This document shows positions 54,315-63,677 of a stretch of 64,000 bases of DNA, piece by piece. Each line of letters starts with the position of its first letter. The stretch's first letter is position 1. Under the pieces are notes generated by a model, which made no database searches, was not told where the DNA came from, and saw nothing but the letters and a program-made list of their open reading frames with translations. The position numbers and the translations under genes were made by a program. Origin of the DNA: Symbiodinium natans (lineage: Eukaryota > Sar > Dinophyceae > Suessiales > Symbiodiniaceae); contig CAJNDS010001380.1 of NCBI GenBank assembly GCA_905221605.1, positions 460,001 to 524,000 of the forward strand, in the 5' to 3' direction.

Positions 54315-54345
54315 GTTCAGCTCGAACGCCCTGGAGACCGAGGAC
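54315..54345 (+). CDS. HECT exon 4: FSSNALETED
   Basis: TTCCAG|G acceptor, GC donor, 31 nt. Gives TWFSSNALETED, matching W-F-x-P/S-x-S before the F-x-x-(V/C)-G helix. The next 1.5 kb intron holds long telomere arrays. Confidence 0.75.
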
Positions 54346-54876
54346 GCGGCCATGGGTTGCCATGTTTAATCACGAAAATAGGGTTTAGGGTACCCTAAAC
54401 CCTAAACCCTAAACCCTAAACCCTAAATCCTAAATCCTAAACCCTAAACCCTAAACCCTAACCCCTAACCCCTAAACCCAAACCCCTCAACCCCTCAATC
54501 CCTCAACTCCTAGAGCCTAGAGCCTAGAGCCCTAAGCCCCTAAACCCCGGAGCCCCTGACAGAACCAGCAAGTTGCCTGGATTTTTTGGGGTTTAGGGTT
54601 AGGGTTTAGGGTTTAGGGCAACATGGACGGGCCCAACGAAGAAGCAAAAAAGGGGGTTGTGGGGGGGGGGGGGGGGGGGGCTAGGGGTTAGGGGTTAGGA
54701 TTTAGGGTCTAGGGTGTAGGGTTTAGGTCACCTGCTACCATCTGCATTTGGACGACAATACTTACTTCTTCAACAACCCAGGAAAACAAAGGGTAAACTG
54801 CTACTCGAGCAAAATAAGGAAGCCAAGGGAGTCAGGGCGTACTCCGGGCCTAGCCCTAAACCCTTAAACCCTAATT

Positions 54877-55014
54877 AGGGTTTAGGGTTTAGGGTTTAGG
54901 GTTAGGGTTTAGGGTTTAGGGTTTAGGGTTTAGGGTTTAGGGTTTAGGGTTTAGGGTTTAGGGTTTAGGGTTTAGGGTTTAGGGTTTAGGGTTTAGAGTT
55001 TAGGGTTTAGGGTT
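54877..55014 (+). repeat. TTTAGGG array, about nineteen units
   Basis: Among the longest near-perfect tracts in the window, preceded by a short CCCTTAAACCCTAA that forms an immediate inverted repeat. Confidence 0.95.
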
Positions 55015-55039
55015 TGCTGTGATAGGGTCGTGAGGTGCG

Positions 55040-55870
55040 AAGAGCAGCTTTGGCCCGATTGTGGAGGGCCATCTAACACTTTTCTCCTACCCACGCCGTC
55101 CAAGGCGGCAAAGCCACCCAAACCTATTCCTTTTAGGGTTTAGGCCTAAACTCAGACAACAGCCCACTTCTGGGGTTTAGGGGTTGAGGGTTACGGTAGG
55201 GACTTCGGGCAGTTGGGTCCCTTTCTAGTCCTCCTTGCGAAGATGTATCAACGCTAAGGGACTACTTTGGGGTCCCTGATGCGCTTTCTTGGGGTAGCTA
55301 GAGTGCGAATCCCTTCCCTCAGTTCCCCCTTCTCCCTTCCCCCCGGCCCTCGATGAAAAACACCGGTCCGCCCTGAGCGTCGTTAGGGGGTTCCCCTAAA
55401 TCACAACAGGCTGTAGCCAAAGTCCTGTTTGAAACTGGGGTTCGTAGTGGAGGGTTTCTAAATGGCCTGCGTCATTTAGAGATCTATGACGGCTTGTTTG
55501 AGTTGTGCATGTCGTGACTACTTTGAGGCCAAAAACATTGCCTATAAAGGCCCTACCCCCTAGACCCTAAACCCACCTCATCTTCCGCGCCTCTCCAGCT
55601 TCTTGAACTTGCAACCCGACACCAGCCTTGAAATCCTGGAATTGGTGGCGTCCGTTTCCTGGTCCATCGGCTCGACTAGTGACTGCAGCGAGCAGCCGGG
55701 AGGCTCCCTATGTAAAGTACGGCGAGTTCCCTATTGAAGTGATATTGGGCTCTTGGGGTAGCTGCATCCTTTCGGATCCTTGTAGTAGCCCTAAACCCTA
55801 AACCCTAAACCCTAGGGTGGGGGGGGGGGGGGTTAGTATAGACGGGGGTAGTAGGGCAACCCATGACTAT
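55040..55870. other. HECT exon 4-5 intron, unique part
   Basis: Includes two protein-like segments, 55040-55074 (VRRAALARLWRAI) and 55599-55716 (FLNLQPDTSLEILELVASVS). Neither is needed by the HECT chain: exon 54315-54345 joins 55873 directly in phase 0. They may be alternative exons or chance. Otherwise pyrimidine-rich sequence and a G run at 55818. Confidence 0.5.
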
Positions 55871-55872
55871 AG

Positions 55873-55920
55873 GACACCGATGAGCTCTTCAAGGTCTGCG
55901 GCACCGTCATCGGGCTTGCG
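55873..55920 (+). CDS. HECT exon 5: DELFKVCGTVIGLA
   Basis: ACTATAG|G acceptor, GC donor, exactly 16 codons DTDELFKVCGTVIGLA. This is the HECT F-x-x-x-G-x-x-(I/L)-GLA motif; spliced it reads IGLAVYNNEHG. Confidence 0.87.
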
Positions 55921-56729
55921 GCACTTCGGCTCCCGATTTCTTTCGGACTTTCGGGATATTATCGGTTCTCCTAAACCCAAAACCCTGAACCCTAAACCCT
56001 AACCCGAGGTTTTTGGGCTTCAGGTCTTAAGGGTGTGAGGGTTGAAGAAAAGGGCTTAGGGTCCAGGGCTGTCGGCCTTTCGAGTAGGCTTCACGCTGTA
56101 GAACTTAGACCTGAGACCTTGAAGCGAAGAAGCCCTTCATGTGCCGTTTTCTTTCCGACCTCTAAAAACCCTGCGCCCCAAACCTTTAGAAAGGGTTTAG
56201 GGTTTAGGGTTTAGGATTCAAGGTTTAGGGTTTAGGGTTTAGGATTTAGGGTTTAGGGTTTGGCGTTTAGAGTAACCCTGGAAGCCTAACCCCTGAATGC
56301 AGGCAGGGGCCTGGCTTTTGGGTTTCTGGATCTCAGACTCCTGTTGATGATGGTCCCTTTTTGGGATACCCCAAATATTTGGGGCGGCCTTATACATGCA
56401 ACCCCGAATCCCCGGTTATAAACTCTTTAAGCCCTTGAAGCCCTTCGACTCTTTTAGCCCTTTTAACATCTTTTTTACCCCCTTGTAACCTTTTTGCAAC
56501 CCTTTGAACCCTTCAAACTCTTTAGAAACCCTGAAAGCACCCTTAAACACACCCTCTAACAACTCTTCAAGACCCTTCAAAAAACACTTTAAAAATCCTC
56601 TAGAAACCCTTTAAAACCCTTAAAACACCCTTCAAGAGCTCTGAATCGCCCTTCAAAAACCCTTCAAAACCCCTTGGAAACCCTTTAAAAAGCCAGATCC
56701 CTTGAAGACGAAGCCCCCTTCAACCCGAG

Positions 56730-56799
56730 GTGTACAACAACGAGCACGGCATCGAGATCCACTTCCCGCTGGCCATGTTCAAGAAGCTCAAAGGCCCCG
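56730..56799 (+). CDS. HECT exon 6: VYNNEHGIEIHFPLAMFK
   Basis: CCCGAG|G acceptor, GC donor. Encodes VYNNEHGIEIHFPLAMFK and KLKGP, matching the HECT GLA-x-YN...(I/L)...FP-x-x-x-(Y/F)-K-x-L-x-G segment. Upstream is a TTTAAAACCCTT-type degenerate repeat field (56420-56700). Confidence 0.88.
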
Positions 56800-58089
56800 G
56801 CCGGTCTCATGGTGCTTTGTTTTATTCCCTATTAAGCGCTAAACCTAAACCCTAAACCCTCAACCGTAAACCCTAAACCCTAAATGCAACATATGCTGAC
56901 TTTGGGGTTTGCTGTTTAGGGGGGGTCGGTTGGGGGTTTTATAGGGTGTGGGCACTAGGGTGCTCAACCCCGGTGTGGGACACCTTCCTACATTTGCAGC
57001 TGTGAAATATCAAAGCCCCTAAACCCTAAACCCCAAACCCTAAACCCTAAACCCTAAACCCTAACCCCCTAAGCCCTAAGCCCTAAGCCCTAAGCCCTAA
57101 GAACTTGCAGGCCCAGTAGTGCCCTTCTCCTTTTTTTTTTTTTTTTGGGGAGGGGGGGGGGGGGGTTCCAGGTTCCCTTGTAAGGTAACCAACCAAACAA
57201 AGTGTTTAGAAGGGTTTAGGGTTTTAGGGTTTTAGGGTTTTAGGGTTTAGGGTTTAGGGTTTAGAAGGGCTTATTCTAATCTATGCTTACTGGGCTACTA
57301 AGAAAGAACACAGACAAAGAGTCGACCAGAGATCTCGGGAACAGCCCAACAGCCCGACACTGAAACCCTAAACCCTAAACCCTAAACCCTGTTTAGGGTT
57401 CAGGGCTTCGGGTTTGAGAAGCTGGGAAGGCCATGGCAGTTTGTGTATTTTCTTCCATTTTTGGGGCTTCAGAGGATCTTACTTCGGAATATTGTTCGAG
57501 ACTTGAAAAGGCCACCCTAAACCCTAAACCCTAAGCTCTGAACCCTAAACCCTAAACCGTACCCCCCCCCCCCCTCCAATTCAACCCTAAACCCTGATGA
57601 TGTGTTCGGGCTTTTGGAGTCTGAGGGCCCTGAAAAACTAGGACCCGGAGTAGGCCCTTATTTCCTTTTTTTAGGTTGGGGTACCCTTACAATCCCGAAA
57701 CAGGGTTCAGGGCTTAGGGCTTATGGTTTAGGGTTTCGGTAGGATTTTTGCCTGCTTTTGGTGGGCCAACCTTAAACCTGAACGACCCGACAACCCTGAA
57801 CCCAAAAGGCTCACCTATTGTCATCCCCTACGCCCTAAATCCCAAACCCTAAACCCCAAACCCAAAACCCCAAGCCCTAAACCCCAAACCCGAAACCCCA
57901 AACCCTAGACCCCCAAGCCTAAACCCCAAACCCTAGACCCCAAACCCAAAATCCCAAACCCATTCTAGACCCTAAACCCCCAAACCCTCAACCCCAAACC
58001 CTAAACCCTAAACCCTAAACCCCAAACCCTAAACCCGAACCCCGAAACCCCCCAAGCTGCGCCGGTATGCCCGAATTCCTCCCACGGAG

Positions 58090-58133
58090 GTGAGGAATTG
58101 GGCCTGGCCGATCTTCAGGACATCAAGCCGAAG
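58090..58133 (+). CDS. HECT exon 7: ELGLADLQDIKPK
   Basis: CACGGAG|G acceptor, GT donor. GEELGLADLQDIKPK followed by VWMSL from the next exon matches the HECT L-x-DL-x-x-(I/V)-x-P-x-(V/L)-(W/Y)-x-SL pattern. Confidence 0.85.
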
Positions 58134-59044
58134 GTGCTCTTGTGGATTTAGGGGGTTTAGGGTTTAGGGTTTAGGGTTTAGGGTTAAGGGTTAAGGGTTA
58201 AGGGTTAAGAGTTAAGGGTTAGGAAGGTCTAGGGTGCAGGGTATAGGGTTAAGGGTTGATTAGGGTTTAGTTTGGGTTGAGGGCTCAGGGTTGTTTAGCG
58301 TTTAGGGTTTAGGGTTCAGGGGGTTTGGAGGGTTTAGAGTTGAGGGCTCACTGGTATGCTGTGGTTTTGGAAATAGGGTTCAGGGTTGCGCAATGCTTTC
58401 GCCACCTTCAGTTCCCGCATAACATGCCCCGCCTAGACGTCCATCCCTAAACCCTAAACCCTAAACCCTAAAACCTAAACCCTAAACCCTAAACCCTAAA
58501 CCCAACAGCCGAAGGGTTGGGCTTCTGTCTCTAGAGGCGGGGGGCCATTTGCCACCCCAGAGGCCCCGGAACGGAACATTGATCATCTTTGTCTTGCTGG
58601 GTGTTGGGTTGCACAGCTGGGTTCATCACATGTAGAGTGCCCATACCCGAGAAAGTCTCTCTGAGCCCAAGCCCTAAAGTTCAACCTGCAGACCAAGCTC
58701 AGACACTAAATGCAGGGGTGGGTTTCAACATAGTTGTGAATCGTTCTTGCCCTTAGCCCCTATTTTTTCTCCTTGTGAAGCCACATATAGACATCGAATT
58801 GTTTATAGGGCCCCCAAACTTACCCGATTTAAAGCCTAAACCTGGAACTAAGCACGCACCGGACTTCGCAGACTCAACCCTTAAACCCTCAAACCCTAAA
58901 CCTAAAACCCTAAACCTAAAACCCTTAAACCCTAAAATCCTAGACCCTAAAACCCTAAGACCCTAAGACCCTAAAACGCTAGAACCCCATCCGAAGCCCT
59001 AAACCCTGCCCTAAACCTAAACCCTAAGCCCTTAACCCTAAGAG

Positions 59045-59128
59045 GTTTGGATGTCTCTGGAGCAGCTGCTGTCTTGGCAGCCCTCGACCGACAACCCCAA
59101 CCAAGAATTCGAGGATCCAATTGCACTT
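59045..59128 (+). CDS. HECT exon 8: VWMSLEQLLSW...EDPIAL
   Basis: TAAGAG|G acceptor, GA donor, exactly 28 codons. VWMSLEQLLSWQPS then NQEFEDPIAL precedes DTFCLTFS, the HECT linker and strand. Telomere-derived CCCTAAG supplies the acceptor region. Confidence 0.83.
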
Positions 59129-59568
59129 GAAGGGGGGGGGGGGGGTTCTGGCTCATGCCTTTGGGGGTTGCCCTAAACTCTAAACCCTAAACCTCAAACC
59201 CTAAACCCTAAATAGGGTTTCAGGATTTACGCCTTTAGGGTTCGCAGGTTTATATGGTCTTTGGGGCTTCTAAGGGTAGTTACATGGTCCCTTAATATGG
59301 TTCCTTAACTTCTGAAGTATGGGCCCATGCGTTTTCTAGTGTATATAATATAAGGGGTCCGCATGTACGGATGTTTCATTTGAGGGCCTTTGAGACTTCT
59401 GGCGAAAGGACTTGGGATTTATGTCTTTGGGGGTTGGGGCTTAGGGCTTCTTGGGGTGTCAAGGGCTTCTGGTGCTGGGGTGTGCAAAGCCAATTCTCCA
59501 AACCCTAAACCCTAAACCCTCAACCCCAAAGCCCAAACCCCAAAGGCTTAGCCGGTCAGTCTTGCAAG

Positions 59569-59611
59569 GACACCTTCTGCCTGACTTTCAGCGCGTGCTA
59601 CGACTACTTCG
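59569..59611 (+). CDS. HECT exon 9: DTFCLTFSACYDYF
   Basis: TGCAAG|G acceptor, GC donor. DTFCLTFSACYDYF is the HECT (D/E)-x-(T/D)-F-x-(L/V)-x-(F/Y) strand; joined it reads DYFGENRTVDLKPGG. Confidence 0.87.
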
Positions 59612-59825
59612 GCACCCCGGTTGCTTTTTGCGGGTGGGTTTAGGGGCTTAGGAGTTTAGGAGTTCAGGAGTTAAGGAGTTCAAGAGTTCAAGAGTTTAGG
59701 GAGTTGGGGTTCAGTTGTCTATGACAAGCAAGAGAACTCCTAACTAAACCCTAAACCCTCCCAAGATCGTTGCTTTAGCCTCAACCTGAAAACCCCTAAA
59801 GCTTGAGCCCTAAACCCAAAACCCC

Positions 59826-59930
59826 CTAAACCCTAAACCCTAAACCCTAAACCCTAAACCCTAAACCCTAAACCCTAAACCCTAAACCCTAAACCCTAAA
59901 CCCTAAACCCTAAACCCTAAACCCTAAACC
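59826..59930 (-). repeat. CCCTAAA array ending next to HECT exon 10
   Basis: Fifteen units, then CCCAACCTCAG and the exon at 59941. Confidence 0.96.
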
Positions 59931-59940
59931 CCAACCTCAG

Positions 59941-60014
59941 GTGAGAATCGCACGGTGGATCTGAAGCCTGGCGGCTCCGAGATCCCCGTGACCTTCGACA
60001 CGCGCCGGGAGTAT
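59941..60014 (+). CDS. HECT exon 10: DLKPGGSEIPVT
   Basis: CCTCAG|G acceptor directly after a 15-unit CCCTAAA array, GC donor. ENRTVDLKPGGSEIPVTFDT and RREY are the most diagnostic HECT segment in the window (ELKPGG-x-x-(I/V)-x-VT-x-x-N/T-(K/R)-x-EY). Confidence 0.92.
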
Positions 60015-60037
60015 GCAGGGAGGCCCAGCGGAGTCAG

Positions 60038-60114
60038 GGTTTAGGGTTTAGGGTTTAGGGTTTAGGGTTTAGCGTTTGGGGTTTGGGGTTTAGGGTTTAG
60101 GGTTTAGGGTTTTT
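60038..60114 (+). repeat. TTTAGGG tract at the 5' end of intron 60015-60589
   Basis: About ten units with three variants; complementary to the CCCTAAA array at 60444-60558 in the same intron. Confidence 0.93.
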
Positions 60115-60207
60115 GGCCCTAGAAGTTCTAACCCTTGAGCCTTTCATTCATGAGCCCTACCGGGATGCTTGTCTCAGGGTTTGGGTTTAGGGCAGGAAGC
60201 TTGGAAG

Positions 60208-60312
60208 CTCGTTTTGACTCAGTAAGTCTACTTAGTATTCCCTAGCAACCCTACGATAATCCCCAAAACCCACCTTACGAACCCTACTTACTAAGCGAAA
60301 CGAGCTTGCAAG
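60208..60312. mobile_element. singleton inverted-repeat element
   Basis: AAGCTCGTTTTGACTCAGTA ... TACTTACTAAGCGAAACGAGCTT, imperfect arms of about 24 bp, placed inside the intron 60015-60589. Confidence 0.5.
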
Positions 60313-60443
60313 AGGGGAGGGCCGGGGGGGGGGGTGGGGGGGGGGACCGAAGACAACAGTAGTATGCGGCCGAAGTAGCAACTCACCGCGACCACGAAAC
60401 CCCCACACGGGGGTGAAACCCTACTCCGTAGACACACAGCAGA

Positions 60444-60558
60444 CCCTAAACCCTAAACCCTAAACCCTAAACCCTAAACCCTAAACCCTAAACCCTAAAC
60501 CCTAAACCCTAAACCCTAAACCCTAAACCCTAAACCCTAAACCCTAAACCCTAAACCC
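60444..60558 (-). repeat. CCCTAAA array at the 3' end of intron 60015-60589
   Basis: Sixteen perfect units, about 30 bp before the acceptor of HECT exon 11. Confidence 0.96.
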
Positions 60559-60589
60559 GTCACAAAGTGGGGTTTACGGTGCATCCGAG

Positions 60590-60656
60590 GTCAGCCTTTA
60601 CTGCCGATGGCAGCTGGAGGGTGCCAACGAGCGGCAGTTTCAACTCCTGGCGCAAG
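60590..60656 (+). CDS. HECT exon 11: LYCRWQLEGANERQFQLL
   Basis: ATCCGAG|G acceptor, GC donor. Spliced REYVSLYCRWQLEGANERQF fits HECT EYV-x-L-x-x-x-x-x-L...Q-(F/I); it ends LLAQ before GFEKV. Another frame is open across the same DNA but lacks domain fit. Confidence 0.87.
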
Positions 60657-60677
60657 GCGCGCCGCTGGGTGGAGTGG

Positions 60678-60756
60678 GGTTTAGGGTTTAGGGTTTAGGG
60701 TTTAGGGTTTAGGGTTTAGGGTTTAGGGTTTAGGGTTTAGGGTTTAGGGTTTAGGG
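60678..60756 (+). repeat. TTTAGGG array at the 5' end of intron 60657-61438
   Basis: About eleven perfect units beginning 22 bp after the GC donor of HECT exon 11. Confidence 0.96.
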
Positions 60757-60907
60757 TTCAGGGTTCAGGGCTCAGGGGTTCAGGGCGACATCGATGTTTA
60801 GGGTCCTTCTGTGAGGGGCTGTCCAAGGGTGGAACGGGTACCCTTGGCGGAACGGAGTGGCCGCTTTGCCGAGCCTTCATGACGATTCGGTATGCTTTCT
60901 CTACCCC

Positions 60908-61022
60908 GGAGGGTCCAGATATCCAAATAGGGAATACTTGGGCCTTAGAGTGCTTCCGAAAAAGGGAATATCGGGTTCAGGTACAAAACCAAGATGATCC
61001 AAGATGGTACATGGACCCTTAG
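60908..61022. mobile_element. family K element
   Basis: AGGGTCCAGATATCCAAATA to GATGGTACATGGACCCTTA; the ends pair as inverted repeats. A second copy at 53808-53903; right-end fragment near 35735. Confidence 0.5.
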
Positions 61023-61438
61023 AGTACTTCTTGCTTTGTTGCTCAGGCTTCCTTTGGACTACTTGGAATCACAGGGGCGACTCCTGTTGGTGATCACAGA
61101 TGCTTTTAGGTCGATGGGCTCTGATGGGTTATGTTGTGTGATCGATGTTTATGTGAGAGTCAGCTGCACTGCGCCGCTGTCGGTAGTCGGTAAACCCTGA
61201 GCCTGTAACCTCCCAACTCAAACCCCAAATCTCCCAAGCACGCTAAGCTTCTTAGGTCGTGTATCCGCAAACTGAAGCCCTTGAAGCCCCTCCCCGCAGC
61301 CAAAGCCCGCGGAAAGGCCGTTGAGCCTAGCCTACTAAGCCACAAACTCTAAACCCCACCCCTAAACCCTACACCCTAAACCCTAAACCCTAAGCCCTAA
61401 ACCCCAAACCCCAAACCCTAAACCCTAACATTGCCGAG

Positions 61439-61464
61439 GCTTTGAGAAGGTCGTGGATTCGGCC
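61439..61464 (+). CDS. HECT exon 12, 26-nt microexon GFEKVVDSA
   Basis: TGCCGAG|G acceptor, GC donor, 26 nt. Gives LLAQGFEKVVDSA, the HECT (F/L)-x-x-GF-x-x-V-(I/V)-P/D segment, in phase with both sides. The smallest exon supported here. Confidence 0.8.
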
Positions 61465-62204
61465 GCGCCCTGAGACTGTTCCCGCTGTCATGGCGTAGTC
61501 GGTAGAGCCTCAACCCTTTAAACCCACATAGGGTTTAGGGTTTAGGGTTTAGGGTTTATAGGGTTTAGGGCAGCCCTTTAAACCCATAAACGCTCAGTAG
61601 GCTCTTGGGACAGTTGTGTTTAAGAGGATCATATTCAGGAATATTTTGCAGAGGGTTTTGCGGGCCATCCTATAACCCTATCCAGAAGCGCTGCGAGCCC
61701 CAAAAGACCTTGAGCTGCGCGCGCAACAATTATGACTGAAGATTAGTCGGACAATATTTCCCATAACTTTGGTGCTTGTCTGGGTCTCTAAACCCTAAAC
61801 CCTAAAATCCCAAACTTAAGCCCCCAACCTGAAGTCGTCACCTTAATCTTTCCTTAGCTTAAGCCCATAACCCGAATTTCAAACCTTTACCCTCAACCTT
61901 ACGCCCCAAAGCCTAAATCTTAACCCGCAATCCATAAACCGGTTTAGGGTTTAGGCTGCAGGGTTTAGGGTTTAGGGTCCTGATCCACACCCCAAGCGAC
62001 AACCCTATTCAGACCTTAGAAACACTCAACCCTCGACCCTAAACCCTCAGACCTAATCTCTCAACCTTCTACCCGGGACCCCTAAACCCCAAACCCCAAG
62101 CCCCAAGCCCCAAACCCCAAAACCCCAAACCCGAAACCTCAAACCCTAAGCCCCAAACCCTAAACCCTCCAACCCTAAACCCTCAACCCGACGTTCCATC
62201 CAAG

Positions 62205-62234
62205 GCTCTCTGGTCGTTCCTGACAGCTGAGGAG
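62205..62234 (+). CDS. HECT exon 13: ALWSFLTAEE
   Basis: CCAAG|G acceptor, GT donor; ALWSFLTAEE(V) corresponds to the (L/F)-x-x-(F/L)-(S/T)-x-x-EL that ends the HECT N-lobe. The 3' limit may extend to 62246. The C-lobe with the catalytic cysteine was not found after it. Confidence 0.72.
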
Positions 62235-62465
62235 GTGCGCGGGGAGGGATCATAAGGGGGGGGGGGGGGTATTCTACTTTGGGGTTTAGGGGGTTAGGGT
62301 TTAGGGTTTAAGGTTTTCGGGTTTAGGGTTTAGGGTTTAGGGTTTAGGACCCTATAGCCCTGGCTTTCCAAAGAATGTCTCCAACCAAACCCTAAACCCT
62401 AAACCCTAAACCCTAAACCCTAAACCCGAAACCCCCACCCTGATTCCTGAAAGCCATCTGAGCCA

Positions 62466-62526
62466 GTACCAGATGGGCCGTTACCTGGCCTGGGTCTTTG
62501 GCCACTGTACCGCTGCGTTGCCCAGA
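62466..62526 (+). CDS. possible further exon SQYQMGRYLAWVFGHCTA
   Basis: One frame reads LSQYQMGRYLAWVFGHCTAA between CCCTAAA tracts. It could be the HECT Y-x-x-G-(Y)...W-x-(F/W) segment after the N-lobe, but the acceptor starts with C and phase is unchecked. Confidence 0.3.
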
Positions 62527-62639
62527 AACCCTAAACCCTAAACCCTAAACCCTAAACCCTAAACCCTTGACATCCTTGTGCCTCACCGGCCCTAGAGCTC
62601 ACGAGCTTCCCTCCGATGTTTCGACAAGCAGCTGTCAGC

Positions 62640-62725
62640 CTACTGCCAGTGGGGCGGGGGGAGGGGGTAAGGGGGGGGTAGGGGTGGGGGTAGGGGGGGG
62701 GTAGGGGGGGTAGGGGGGGGGTCTC
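62640..62725. repeat. G-rich tract
   Basis: Irregular runs of G separated by TA or A (GGGGGTAGGGG type) on the + strand, a strong candidate for quadruplex structure. Confidence 0.8.
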
Positions 62726-62979
62726 CAGCCCAAGCCAAGTCGTCTAGAACTGCTTAAGCCCTGCCTGCACGTAAACCCTAATTATAATCCCGAATCCCGA
62801 AGCCCTGAACCCTAAACCCAGCCCTAAGGCCTAAACTCTAACTCCCAAAGCCATTCAAGCCCTTTATCATCAGGCACACCTTGAACCGAAAATCCAGGCC
62901 CATACCTCATACAGTCCGTAGACCCGAATCCCTAATCCTTACCCCCCGAACCCCAACCCCGAAACCTACGAATCCCATG

Positions 62980-63363
62980 TCGGTACATGGCGCTCAGATG
63001 TATTTGCGGAGGCTGGTGGTGGCAAAGTGCGACCCGAATGTTCAATGTGGACACCCACCTTGGCAAAGATGACATCGCATCGCCTGTACCAGATCCTATT
63101 TGACAATGCATTTCTATGTGCCCCCGAAGTGCCGGTGATAGCTCGGCGTACGGCCGAGGTGGCATGCCGGGGTGAGAGGGGGAGGGAGTTGGTCAAAAAG
63201 AGCGCGAGGAGTGAGACTGAAAGCAAAAGATGTAGGTTTTGCAGCGTGGGCTCGACAGGCGGCGGTGTTGCATGCCCTCACCGCTCACAGTGTCGCAAAC
63301 GACCCTGAGACAAAGAAGGTCGCTTTCAAACACTCCTATCCAGCCTGGGCCTTGCACTCCTAA
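62980..63363 (+). CDS. unassigned coding-like region near the window end
   Basis: A 380-bp stretch without telomere repeats, open in overlapping frames: ATG at 63027 for 93 codons (LAKMTSHRLYQILFDNAFLC), and a 63-codon frame ending at TAA 63361 (AWARQAAVLHALTAHSVAND then PETKKVAFKHSYPAWALHS). The minus strand is also open over part. Could be the last exon(s) of the gene or intron cargo. Confidence 0.35.
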
Positions 63364-63375
63364 ACCCTAAACCTT

Positions 63376-63459
63376 TTAGGGTTTAGGGTTTAGGGTTTAG
63401 GGTTTAGGGTTTAGGGTTTAGGGTTTAGGGTTTAGGGTTTAGGGTTTAGGGTTTAGGGT
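63376..63459 (+). repeat. TTTAGGG array, twelve units
   Basis: Preceded by CCCTAAACC, giving a small inverted junction. Confidence 0.95.
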
Positions 63460-63475
63460 CTTTCAAAGCCCTAAG

Positions 63476-63572
63476 CGACACACAGAAAACCCTAAAGCCA
63501 CTGATCCTCAAAACCGGGAAGCGAGGCCCTCAACCTGGAGCCCCTTCAGCCAACGAAACGGGACCTATACCG
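63476..63572 (+). CDS. candidate exon SDTQKTLKPLILKTGKRG
   Basis: CTAAG acceptor, GTTTAG donor at a telomere tract, frame SDTQKTLKPLILKTGKRGPQ then PGAPSANETGPIP. Basic and proline-rich; starts with C. Confidence 0.38.
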
Positions 63573-63677
63573 GTTTAGGGTTTAGGGTTTAGGGTTTAGG
63601 GTTTAGGGTTTAGGGTTTAGGGTTTAGGGTTTAGGGTTTAGGGTTTAGGGTTTAGGGTTTAGGGTTTAGGGTTTAGG
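63573..63677 (+). repeat. TTTAGGG array, fifteen units
   Basis: Begins at the GT donor of the candidate exon 63476-63572. The remaining sequence to 64000 is degenerate CCCTAAA/CCCAAAA-type repeat with nothing else seen. Confidence 0.95.

Larger units (their letters stand above)
3159..62234 (+). other. HERC-like gene (RCC1 blades plus HECT domain), split into many tiny exons
   Basis: RCC1-repeat exons occupy 3.1-8.6 kb and HECT-domain exons 52.1-62.2 kb, all on the + strand and in the order found in HERC-family E3 ubiquitin ligases (RCC1 propeller N-terminal, HECT C-terminal). The HECT lobe would bind an E2 and carry ubiquitin on a cysteine; RCC1 propellers bind proteins or GTPases. Exons of the two solved chains are 26-84 nt and introns 245-2031 nt. 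That one transcript joins both ends is an inference; two adjacent genes, one RCC1 and one HECT, would also fit. The start codon and the catalytic-cysteine C-lobe were not found in the window. Confidence 0.72.

Noticed and set aside
55599-55716. Protein-like segment FLNLQPDTSLEILELVASVS as a HECT exon
   Set aside because: Exon 54315-54345 joins 55873-55920 directly in phase 0, and including this segment would break phase. It is a warning that composition alone gives false exons.
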